Source: a virus
Length of the DNA: 20,153 nucleotides
Virus record (IMG/VR): IMGVR_UViG_3300042261_000353
Span: 1 to 20,153 of that record
Reading direction: 5' to 3' (one strand)
Below, piece by piece: positions 6,686 through 13,700 of this stretch. The notes beneath the pieces were generated by a model. The model was not told the DNA's origin, did no database searches, and saw only the letters and a list, made by a program, of their open reading frames with translations. The stretch's first letter is position 1. Every line of letters starts with the position of its first letter. The position numbers and the translations under genes were made by a program.

Positions 6686-7994
6686 TCTATTACTCAGCAA
6701 ATTAGCAATAACACCCTGGTGTCTGCATAATGGAATGTTAGAGGTGTTTCAGAATGTATTTACTAACAAAGTAAACAACCTTCCTCTCAGTAAGCTAGAA
6801 AAAGCTGAGCCTGTGAGGGACAGGGATGCTTATATCAGTTATCAAGTTATCAATGAAAGGGCTATAATACCTATTCATGGTGTAGTTCTAAAAAAATCTA
6901 TGGGTATGGAAGGCTACTCCGGCATGGAGACAACTTTAAACATAGAAAACACTCTTTTACATGCTGAAGAGAATAAGGCAGTAAAAGAAATTATTATGGA
7001 CTATGATACACCTGGCGGCAGTTCAGAGGGTATAGCTGAAGTGTCTGCTCTTATTCGCCGCATAAGGGAGACGAAGCCAATTTTTTCTATTGTTAATGAT
7101 TCTATGTTTTCTGCAGGTTACTGGATGGGAGCACAGGGAAGTGCAATCTATGGCTGGAAGACATCTGGAGTCGGTTCTATTGGCGTTTACATGATGCACG
7201 TAGATCAGAGTGAACGTAATGCCAGTGAGGGCATAAAAGTTACCTATATAAAGGCTGGAAAATATAAAGCTATGGGTAACCAACATGAGCCTTTATCTTC
7301 TGAAGCTAAAGATGAATTGCAGAGAATAGTAGATAGCACTTATTCTCTTTTTATTGAAGAGGTGGCTCTCGGTAGGGGTAAGTCAGTAGAGGACATAGTT
7401 TCCATTGCTGACGCGAAACTATTTTTTGGTCAGGAGGCCAAAGATGCAGGTTTAATTGATGAACTTAAAACTTTTCAGGACGTTATTTCTTATTCAAATA
7501 CATACGGGTTCTTAAAATCGAAAGGAGATCCTATGTTCGACAAAAAACTCAAAGATGCAAGTCTCGATGAGTTGAAAGCAGAAAGGTCTGATTTAGTTGC
7601 AGCCATTCAGGCTGAAGTTAAAGCAGAAATAAGCGCAGAGCTTGAAGCTCTTAAAGCAAGGAATGAACAAGCTTCAAAGATTCGTAAACTTGCTGCTAAC
7701 CTTAACAAGCATGCTGAAGGAGAGGCCCTTATTAGCGAAGGTAAGTCTGTTGAGGATGCAGCTCTTTCTTTGACAGAAGCAAGTCAAGAAGAGCGTAAAG
7801 AAAAGCAGGAGATTTTTTATAAATCTGCTCCCGCTGCTTCTGGTTCATGTTCTGAGGGAAGTAAAGAAGACCTTTTAGAGCCACAAACAATGCAAGAGGC
7901 TTTTGAGTACGTAAAAAAGACCCAGGATGTCAAAAGTAAATCGGCTACCTGGAAAGCAGCAAGAAAAGAATTCCCACACATATTCCGAAACTAA
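6672..7994 (+). CDS. Prohead S49 (SppA/ClpP-fold) protease with C-terminal scaffold, lambda gpC-like
   Basis: The 440-residue product starts at ATG 6672 with AAAGGAG at 6657-6663; a longer form from 6594 lies inside the portal gene and was rejected. Residues about 60-275 form the S49 peptidase domain: IIPIHGVV, a DTPGGSSEG turn, the nucleophile region SMFSAGYW with Ser147, then SGVGSIGVYM and AGKYKAMGN, where Lys199 is the probable catalytic base. From about residue 288 the chain becomes Glu/Lys/Ala-rich and coiled coil (LDELKAERSDL onward), matching the assembly scaffold fused to gpC in lambda. The enzyme would clear the scaffold and trim head proteins during maturation. The strongest oddity is a complete internal start for the scaffold at 7533. 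Confidence 0.9.
   Translation: MEIGNLLLSKLAITPWCLHNGMLEVFQNVFTNKVNNLPLSKLEKAEPVRDRDAYISYQVINERAIIPIHGVVLKKSMGMEGYSGMETTLNIENTLLHAEENKAVKEIIMDYDTPGGSSEGIAEVSALIRRIRETKPIFSIVNDSMFSAGYWMGAQGSAIYGWKTSGVGSIGVYMMHVDQSERNASEGIKVTYIKAGKYKAMGNQHEPLSSEAKDELQRIVDSTYSLFIEEVALGRGKSVEDIVSIADAKLFFGQEAKDAGLIDELKTFQDVISYSNTYGFLKSKGDPMFDKKLKDASLDELKAERSDLVAAIQAEVKAEISAELEALKARNEQASKIRKLAANLNKHAEGEALISEGKSVEDAALSLTEASQEERKEKQEIFYKSAPAASGSCSEGSKEDLLEPQTMQEAFEYVKKTQDVKSKSATWKAARKEFPHIFRN
7521..7527 (+). promoter_or_regulatory. Internal ribosome binding site for the nested scaffold
   Basis: A perfect AAAGGAG lies five bases before the in-frame ATG at 7533, inside the protease gene. In the long product it is read as part of the linker between the protease and scaffold domains, exactly where an internal start would release the scaffold alone. 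Confidence 0.75.
7533..7994 (+). CDS. Nested capsid assembly scaffold, Nu3-like
   Basis: An in-frame start inside the protease gene gives a 153-residue protein beginning MFDKKLKDASLDELKAERS. Its own AAAGGAG sits five bases upstream, at the domain boundary. The sequence is highly charged and alanine-rich with heptad-like Leu/Ile spacing (LVAAIQAEVKAEISAELEAL), typical of scaffold proteins that line the procapsid and are then digested. The C-terminal region is basic and Trp/Phe-containing (SATWKAARKEFPHIF), a plausible capsid-binding tail. In lambda, Nu3 is made the same way from within C and is needed in far higher amounts than the protease. The nested product is inferred from the start signals and this precedent. 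Confidence 0.7.
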   Translation: MFDKKLKDASLDELKAERSDLVAAIQAEVKAEISAELEALKARNEQASKIRKLAANLNKHAEGEALISEGKSVEDAALSLTEASQEERKEKQEIFYKSAPAASGSCSEGSKEDLLEPQTMQEAFEYVKKTQDVKSKSATWKAARKEFPHIFRN

Positions 7995-8005
7995 GGAGGA
8001 AGTAA

Positions 8006-8884
8006 ATGTCTATTCGAGCACAAGTAGGGGAACGGATTCTTCCGTTACAACTTACAGCAGCTTCGCAGTTGCTGATCAATCGTCTTGTAAAGCTCACCGC
8101 AGGCGTACCTTCATACGCTACGTATGGTGAGGTTGTTGCAGGTGTTACCAGAGCTACTGGAGATGCAAATGATTATGTTGTCACGGCATTTCCACTTGAC
8201 CAGATTAACACCACCTTTTTCGTGACTTTGGCGTCGTCCATAGCTGCTCACTCACCTCTCTTTGCTTCGGCAGATGGAAAAGTAAGAGGAGCCGCTTATA
8301 CCTTTGTAGATCGATCTCAGAAAGATCGACCTTCTCCCAGTGCCAACGCTGTTTATATTGTGCCTGCAGGTGCCTGGGCAACAGGTGGTGCGACGGCTGG
8401 ACAGATTGCTACATATACCCACGTTGGCACGTCTTGGGCATATGCCGATCCTGCTGCAGGTGCCCTTGGTTACATCACTGAAGAAGGTCGTTATATTGTT
8501 TATAACGGCTCTGCTTGGGTAGACGCAAAAATCGTTGCTTATGCTTGCGAGGAAGGTGTTGCCGGAGAAACGATTTCAGCCTACGTAATGAACAGAACTC
8601 GTCTCTTAACCAGAGAAGACTTCCCAACTTCGCTGGACCAGTGCGTAAGATTTGTTTGTGCCGGCAAGTCAACGTCTGAGACTGATGCAGATGCTTCAGT
8701 GGTTATTTCAGATGGGCGTATTGTTTCTGGCGATGCAGCCATAGTAACTGTTGTAGCCCAGGCAGGAACAGCTACAATACAAAAAGCTGTAGTCACTGCA
8801 GGTACTATTACTGTAACACTTTCTGGCAACGGTGGAGCAGGTACTATTCTGTCTTACATCGTATTCCGTTCACTTGATGCTTAA
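8006..8884 (+). CDS. Capsid cement/decoration protein with an inserted domain
   Basis: A 292-residue protein with AAGGAGG at 7993-7999 overlapping the protease stop, directly before the major capsid gene (the place of lambda D). Residues about 25-95 and 173-292 resemble DUF2190-type cement proteins: a strand and turn pattern VKLTAGVPSYATYGEVVAGV, then AYACEEGVAGETISAYV. Between them, about residues 115-172, lies a segment like the small DUF2793 domain: IVPAGAWATGGATAGQIA, then SWAYADPAAGALGYI and YIVYNGSAWVD. Such domains in phage virion proteins are thought to display on the outside. The protein would lock the expanded capsid. Both family calls rest on pattern resemblance; the cement role is also supported by position. 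Confidence 0.65.
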   Translation: MSIRAQVGERILPLQLTAASQLLINRLVKLTAGVPSYATYGEVVAGVTRATGDANDYVVTAFPLDQINTTFFVTLASSIAAHSPLFASADGKVRGAAYTFVDRSQKDRPSPSANAVYIVPAGAWATGGATAGQIATYTHVGTSWAYADPAAGALGYITEEGRYIVYNGSAWVDAKIVAYACEEGVAGETISAYVMNRTRLLTREDFPTSLDQCVRFVCAGKSTSETDADASVVISDGRIVSGDAAIVTVVAQAGTATIQKAVVTAGTITVTLSGNGGAGTILSYIVFRSLDA

Positions 8885-8899
8885 TAAGGAGAAATAACA

Positions 8900-9904
8900 A
8901 TGGCAGCAGCACAGAGAGGTACAAGCGTAACTCTTAGACAGGATCTTATCGATCTTGTTGAAGAGATTCAATTTGAGGATCTTAACTTAACAGCAGAACG
9001 TATTGCTCCGTCTATTTCGGTATCCGAGAGAGCAGCAGAATACCCAGTTCTGCCACGTGAAGCTAAGATGAAACTGTACAATGCCAGAAGAAAGTCTGAT
9101 GGTGGGTATACTAGAATCCAGTATGACTGGGGATCAGATACCTACATCTGCTACGAATATGGTGTTGAAGCAGTTGTTGACAACGTGAGCAAGTTGGAAA
9201 ATGCTCGTTTTATTGATGAAGAAGAGCAAGCAGCTAATCGAGTCTATGAAGGTCTTCATTTGGCCCGTGAGTCTCGTGTAGCTGAAGCTTTGTTAGATAC
9301 TTCAGTCTTTACCGGAGCCACTAACACTTCAGCAATAACAAACGAGTGGGATGATGCAGCTAATGCAACGCCTAAAGCTGATATAGATGCAGCTTTATCT
9401 ATTTTGCGCGGTAAGTGTGCTTATGGAAAGAAAATGTTCTCAGTCATTCTTTCTGATGACTTGGTAGACTATTTCTTTGCCACTACCGAAATCAAAAACA
9501 TTACCCAGTATACGAGTTATGCTGGCTTAATGACTGCACCACGTGACGTAAGGGTCCGATGGATGGCTGAATACTTCGGTGTAAAAGAAGTGATCGAGAC
9601 CAGTGCAATGTTTGATACTTCCAAGCTTAGTAATGCTGCAAGTATTGGAAAATTCTGGTCAAACGAATACATCTTTGTTGGAAAGTTGTGTCCTCCCGGC
9701 TCAAAAATAACAACTGAAGGTGTGGTCAAGCAGTTGAAATGGTCTTTGTATTCTGACGACTACATTATCGAGGATTACGAAGAACCTTCTTATAACCGAA
9801 TGGTTTATAGGGCACGTGAGTATAGAGGTATTAAAGTCAACACTGACTACGGAGTGCTTCTGACTAACGCGAAGACAACTGTAAGTTCGTCCACTAATAT
9901 CTAA
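8900..9904 (+). CDS. Major capsid protein, lambda gpE-like (HK97 fold)
   Basis: The 334-residue product starts at ATG 8900 with AAGGAG at 8886-8891. It fits the length and position of lambda E-type major capsid proteins: after protease/scaffold and cement, before the tail genes. The N-terminal LRQDLIDLVEEIQF region is helical. A long middle helix follows (RFIDEEEQAANRVYEGLHLARESRVAEAL), then DDAANATPKADIDAALSILR, a pattern common in gpE-type proteins just before the P-domain, and FSVILSDDLVDYF. There is no large cleavable N-terminal scaffold, consistent with the separate Nu3-like scaffold. It should be the most abundant virion protein, and a strong terminator follows at once. Confidence 0.88.
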   Translation: MAAAQRGTSVTLRQDLIDLVEEIQFEDLNLTAERIAPSISVSERAAEYPVLPREAKMKLYNARRKSDGGYTRIQYDWGSDTYICYEYGVEAVVDNVSKLENARFIDEEEQAANRVYEGLHLARESRVAEALLDTSVFTGATNTSAITNEWDDAANATPKADIDAALSILRGKCAYGKKMFSVILSDDLVDYFFATTEIKNITQYTSYAGLMTAPRDVRVRWMAEYFGVKEVIETSAMFDTSKLSNAASIGKFWSNEYIFVGKLCPPGSKITTEGVVKQLKWSLYSDDYIIEDYEEPSYNRMVYRAREYRGIKVNTDYGVLLTNAKTTVSSSTNI

Positions 9905-9911
9905 CAATAAG

Positions 9912-9942
9912 GGTATACTTGGCTAGCCAAGTATACCTTTTT
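9912..9942 (+). terminator. Strong intrinsic terminator after the major capsid gene
   Basis: Bases 9912-9937 are a perfect 26-base palindrome (GGTATACTTGG, CTAG, CCAAGTATACC) followed at once by TTTTT at 9938-9942. In RNA this gives an 11-bp stem with a CTAG tetraloop. It starts eight bases after the capsid stop codon and ends ten bases before the next start, filling the gap. Its likely role is to reduce transcription of the tail genes relative to capsid protein, or to protect the 3' end of the capsid message. Confidence 0.9.
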
Positions 9943-9951
9943 GAGGTTTAA

Positions 9952-10563
9952 ATGGTAAAACTAAATGATAGGGCGCACCAGATAAGAGTAAAGAGACTCT
10001 TAAGAGAAGATCGAAAGATAGTGTTTAAAACAATATCAGATACTATAGATGCTATAAGATTTGACGCTGTATCAAACATTATCCCTAACATCGTGGGTAA
10101 GAAAATGTCACCTGCTCGTATGGCTAAGTTGCAGCCATCCGTGCCAGGTAAACTAACCGAACGAACCGGTAGACTGATAAAAATGTTGCAGAGTAAAGGG
10201 ACATGGAATATAACTTCTCAGAGAGCTAATCTGACAACCAATTCTCTAAAGGGGATAGTTAAAGTTAGCTCAGGAAAAAATTTAGTCTCCGAACGATATG
10301 TGGGCACTCTTAGAGCTGCTGTGGATGACGCTAATCCTTTTATAGGCCAGGAGTTTGGAGCCATTCAAAGAAGAGACCCAGAGACTGGAAAAATAATAAA
10401 TTTCTTTAGGCCTGTTACAAAACAAAGCCTTGTTATGCGTTTTAAGTGGGAGACAGGAATAAGAGGAAAGAAGAGACAGTTTATAGATCCATCGGCTAAA
10501 CGAAAAATAGCAGAGTTACCTCCACTCTTTGCAAGTAGGCTAGAAAGGTTAAAAACAATATGA
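9952..10563 (+). CDS. Putative neck/tail-completion protein (Z- or gp10-like)
   Basis: A 203-residue, strongly basic protein with GAGG at 9943-9946 immediately after the terminator. The N-terminus is rich in Arg/Lys (QIRVKRLLREDRKIVFK). The centre has a LTERTGRLIKMLQSKG segment, where an RTGRL-type motif followed by beta strands recalls gp10/Z-type tail completion proteins, then NPFIGQEFGAIQRRD. The C-terminus is again basic (KWETGIRGKKRQF). Position between the major capsid and the U-like gene matches lambda Z, which sits at the top of the tail. Homology is not certain. The stop overlaps the next start as ATGA. Confidence 0.6.
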   Translation: MVKLNDRAHQIRVKRLLREDRKIVFKTISDTIDAIRFDAVSNIIPNIVGKKMSPARMAKLQPSVPGKLTERTGRLIKMLQSKGTWNITSQRANLTTNSLKGIVKVSSGKNLVSERYVGTLRAAVDDANPFIGQEFGAIQRRDPETGKIINFFRPVTKQSLVMRFKWETGIRGKKRQFIDPSAKRKIAELPPLFASRLERLKTI

Positions 10564-11021
10564 GTGCATTCAGTGATTTTCTCTTGCTGTTAGATGCAAA
10601 ATTAAAAACGTGTAGTGTCATAACTTCTGCAGACAATGTTGTTTTTGGGGAGACAACAGACATTATGGGTCTACAAGACTCGTCTTTTCCTAGATTAGAG
10701 ACTCTTATAGTTAAGATTCCAGATGAGGGCTATCAAGCACAAACGGATAAAAAATGGAATCTTAGCATGGCCACAGCAGGATATATTAAACTGACAGAAG
10801 ACAGTGATTTTGTTTCTGCTGCAGACTATTCAAGGATAATAGATATGGCGTATGAGGTTTCTACTCTTATAGCTTCGTTTAACGAGGACAAGCAAACAGG
10901 CCTCATTACGGTAGATAGTTTCTTACAAGTTGGAGATTTTTCTGATATATTTATTGACAAAGAACTTATTCCGCAAACACTGTCAATGATGTTTGCTTAC
11001 TCATTTGATTTTTATCTATAA
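10560..11021 (+). CDS. Putative tail terminator protein (U-like)
   Basis: A 153-residue acidic protein whose ATG overlaps the preceding stop. It opens with a helix (SAFSDFLLLLDAKLKTC), continues with mixed strands (PRLETLIVKIPDEGY) and a helix around YSRIIDMAYEVSTLIASF, and ends with strands (MMFAYSFDFYL). This alpha-beta order, the length and the place just before the tail tube gene match tail terminator proteins, which cap the tube at its final length and bind the head. No specific motif confirms it, so the name follows order and architecture. Confidence 0.55.
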   Translation: MSAFSDFLLLLDAKLKTCSVITSADNVVFGETTDIMGLQDSSFPRLETLIVKIPDEGYQAQTDKKWNLSMATAGYIKLTEDSDFVSAADYSRIIDMAYEVSTLIASFNEDKQTGLITVDSFLQVGDFSDIFIDKELIPQTLSMMFAYSFDFYL

Positions 11022-11033
11022 AAAGGAGGCAGT

Positions 11034-11984
11034 ATGTCTGCTAAGGTATTAAAGAGACTGACAGCTCAATTACAGGCTGGAAGTACTTACGAGTCAAATG
11101 CGCCCATTGAAATTCCCTTTAAAACGGAAACGTTATCGCAGAAATATGACCCCATTAACGATGAGGCATATTTAGGCCAAGCTTTTGCGTCTTTGCCGCA
11201 ACAAGGTAACCGGCACACAAAGGGATCTATATCTCAGAACTTGGATATAGTATCCTGTTTCCCTATCTTTGAAGCTGCTTTTGGGGCTAATTCTTCTGGA
11301 GTTTTTACCTTGGGGAGCAACAGCAAGAAGCTATCCATGTGTGGGCTGAACAGTGTTAATGCTTCTCAGTATGCTAATGTATACGTAACAAAGATAAAAA
11401 TCTCTGGCTCTGCAGGTAACTTAATGTCTGTAGAGTATGATGTTATGTCTGTCACAGCCCAATCACGTCAAGCAACAAGTGCTTTTCCAGCTTCTCCAAC
11501 TGCTCCAGGAATTCCTTTTACTTTCTCTGAAGCAGGAGGAACAGGGTATGTTAGAGTGGGGGACCAGGCCGATGCTTTAAGTGCCTCAGATGAGATTAAT
11601 ATTGAAGAGTTCTCTATCGATATTACTACTGGTTTTGATGAACAGTTTTGTAACGAAGGCACTGGAACGTTGACACCTACTTTTGGTATGGTAACTCCTA
11701 CCATTGAAGGTTCTTTTAAGCTGTCTAGGCACACTAACGATAACTTCCAAGCTTGGAGTGACAATGAGACAGCTCTTCAGATGGCAATAAGTCTGTACAA
11801 GAGTTCGACAGCTAATATTCTACTTGAGATTCCTAACTTTTTATGTACGGTAGAGCTTAGTGACGAAGAGCTAACTAAACCCACTGTCACCATGATGATA
11901 GGTAGAAATGGCGTAGGAACAAGTTACTCTAACTCAAACATGAGTTTTGTTTCTCCCTTGCGAATCACTGTAGACAACTCATAA
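11034..11984 (+). CDS. Tail tube protein, first copy (V-like)
   Basis: A 316-residue protein with AAAAGGAGG at 11021-11029. Features of the phage tail tube family are seen: an N-terminal strand region with KTETLSQKYD, then SISQNLDIVSCFPIFEAAFG, paired strands VYVTKIKISGSAGNLMSVEYDV, and a second half INIEEFSIDITTGFDEQF, then GSFKLSRHTNDNFQAW. It would stack as rings to form the tail lumen. The next gene has the same order of landmarks (AAFG/WAFG, GVFTLG/GVFVLTA, KLSRH/VLSRY, a following W), so the two are probably paralogues. Where the second copy has an inserted domain, this one has only a short GANSSGVFTLGSNS link at about residues 84-97. Confidence 0.75.
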   Translation: MSAKVLKRLTAQLQAGSTYESNAPIEIPFKTETLSQKYDPINDEAYLGQAFASLPQQGNRHTKGSISQNLDIVSCFPIFEAAFGANSSGVFTLGSNSKKLSMCGLNSVNASQYANVYVTKIKISGSAGNLMSVEYDVMSVTAQSRQATSAFPASPTAPGIPFTFSEAGGTGYVRVGDQADALSASDEINIEEFSIDITTGFDEQFCNEGTGTLTPTFGMVTPTIEGSFKLSRHTNDNFQAWSDNETALQMAISLYKSSTANILLEIPNFLCTVELSDEELTKPTVTMMIGRNGVGTSYSNSNMSFVSPLRITVDNS

Positions 11985-11995
11985 GGAGATAAATA

Positions 11996-13333
11996 ATGGC
12001 TGAGTCAGTAAAGGTTTTACAGACAGGCGCTTTCCAAATGGAAGCTGGTCAGGCTGGAGCGGGACAATCTCCTGGGTGGGGTCAGTCTGGCTCAGAAGAA
12101 ACTTTAGGCACTAACAATGCCTTTCCATATTTAGAACTTGGTAAAGGTAAGACTATTAATTATGAAAAGGACAACAGTGTAACAACTAATGCCTTCGAAG
12201 ACCTCCCAAGAAAAGTAACTGATTATGTTGAGAAGTCTCTTTCTATGAACGCAAGAGTGGCCGACATTGATCAGTTTATGTATTGGGCTTTTGGTTTTGA
12301 GTTGCCTGTAGTAACTGTGGGTGTTTTTGTCCTTACTGCTCCGAGTGTAGAACCTGTTGCAGGAGCTACATACAGAGATACAGATTTAAACGATTTTACT
12401 TTCATGAGAAAAGAAGTAAATAGAACTACCACATACTACATATTTCGATGTGACGATTCTCATGTACCTACCCTTGCTACAGGTAATTTGACAAAGCAAG
12501 CCGGTACAGGGGGCGCAACACTGGCTTTTACAGCACACAGTGTTTTGATGTATGAGCATACTTTTGAACTTGATTCAAGAGAAAGGCATTTTACATCTTT
12601 TTGCTACCCTGAACAGATAGCTGGGTATTCAGCAGGAGACAAAAAGAATCGTATGGCCACCATAGGAATTAAGATGGGCACTAACGATTATCGTTACAAA
12701 AACTCCATGTGCAAAAAGTTCAATTTTAAAAGCTCTGCAGCTCAGTTCGCTCAGATGGCTTTTGACTTTGTCGCACATTCAGAGGACAGAGGAGATTATA
12801 GTAGTTCCTCCTGGACATATCCCGCGGGTCTAACAGCCTCTGCCAACATCATAACTCATGCTCAGTTAAGAGTAGAGTTAGGCACAGCAGAAGGGTCTTT
12901 AACGGCAGTGGGAGCCACTGATGTAGAAGTTGGGTTTGATGCTCCGTTAAAACTAGAGCAGGATACAAACAGTGGAGTATATCTTGCTGAGCCTCAGATG
13001 GAAGGCAAGTATGGGCTTACTTGTAACATTGTTTTATCTCGTTATGCTGCTGAAACTTGGCAGGGTTATCGAGACAATTGGACAACTGTTATAGGCCGAA
13101 TATCGGCTGAGTACGGTTATTACAGAACAGAGTTTCTGGTAAATTCTGCTACTCTGCCTGAAGCAGGCCCAGATGATAGTGAGATAGCTAAGGAAAACTT
13201 AAGTCTAGTTGTTGGCTATAGTGCAACAAACAACTGGTCTTCCTGGCTATATGGAAATACTTTAGTTCACAAAAGTCCACTGATTATGCGGGTACGCAAC
13301 CTGTCCAGCACTAATCAGATGTTTGCAATTTAA
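11996..13333 (+). CDS. Tail-tube-family protein, second copy with inserted domain
   Basis: The 445-residue protein has AAGGAG at 11983-11988. It shares the tube-protein landmarks of its upstream neighbour: SLSMNARVADIDQFMYWAFG near residues 81-100, ELDSRERHFTSF, KKFNFKSSAAQFAQMAFDFV, then NIVLSRYAAETWQGYRDNW. About residues 111-182 are an extra domain with APSVEPVAGATYR, then LATGNLTKQAGTGGATLAF. A similar module lies in the hub-like protein encoded from 17083. It could be a second tube subunit, a tail-tip or tube-initiator ring, or an outward-facing decorated tube. Paralogy is my reading by eye. Confidence 0.68.
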   Translation: MAESVKVLQTGAFQMEAGQAGAGQSPGWGQSGSEETLGTNNAFPYLELGKGKTINYEKDNSVTTNAFEDLPRKVTDYVEKSLSMNARVADIDQFMYWAFGFELPVVTVGVFVLTAPSVEPVAGATYRDTDLNDFTFMRKEVNRTTTYYIFRCDDSHVPTLATGNLTKQAGTGGATLAFTAHSVLMYEHTFELDSRERHFTSFCYPEQIAGYSAGDKKNRMATIGIKMGTNDYRYKNSMCKKFNFKSSAAQFAQMAFDFVAHSEDRGDYSSSSWTYPAGLTASANIITHAQLRVELGTAEGSLTAVGATDVEVGFDAPLKLEQDTNSGVYLAEPQMEGKYGLTCNIVLSRYAAETWQGYRDNWTTVIGRISAEYGYYRTEFLVNSATLPEAGPDDSEIAKENLSLVVGYSATNNWSSWLYGNTLVHKSPLIMRVRNLSSTNQMFAI

Positions 13334-13352
13334 TTTTAACCTGGGAGGGTTT

Positions 13353-13700
13353 ATGCCTTTTGTAGTTAATCCAATACGTAAGAAAACCTTTAAACGTGAA
13401 ATCGACGGAGAGTCTTTTGAAGTTGATTTTGAGTTTGAGTGCCATGAGGATTCTGATTTCGAAGCCGTGATGAATAGAGAAGGGACTCAAATAAATACCT
13501 TCTATCTACGGCTAAGGAGATCTTTAAAAGCTGTTAGAGGTATAGTTGGTCCTGATGGTGAGCTGGACATGAAGAAGGAAGATGAGCAAAAAGCTGTCTT
13601 CGAATTCTTGACAACTTGTCCAGGGTTGTTGATTGAGATACAGGATGCTTATTTGGGATTAAACCCAAAAAACTCAAAATCTGGTGTGATGCAACAATAG
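13353..13700 (+). CDS. Tail assembly chaperone, G-like
   Basis: The start is ATG 13353 (MPFVVNPIRKKTF) with GGGAGGG at 13343-13349; an in-frame ATG at 13323 overlaps the end of the previous gene and has no ribosome binding site. The product is 115 residues, charged, with an N-terminal strand part (EIDGESFEVDFEFE) and a helical remainder. It lies directly before the tape measure gene, the invariant place of the G/GT chaperones, which coat the tape measure protein and recruit tube subunits. Near its 3' end are tandem slippery heptamers, so it is probably also the N-terminal part of a longer frameshift product. Confidence 0.8.
   Translation: MPFVVNPIRKKTFKREIDGESFEVDFEFECHEDSDFEAVMNREGTQINTFYLRLRRSLKAVRGIVGPDGELDMKKEDEQKAVFEFLTTCPGLLIEIQDAYLGLNPKNSKSGVMQQ

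Noticed and set aside
7927-8130. Forward open frame across the protease/cement junction
   Set aside because: It overlaps two strong genes in another frame, has no ribosome binding site and gives a Ser/Thr/Arg-rich nonsense-like product.
8311-8329. Hairpin TCGATCT / AGATCGA inside the cement gene
   Set aside because: A 7-bp stem without a T run in the middle of a coding region; no functional context and likely chance.
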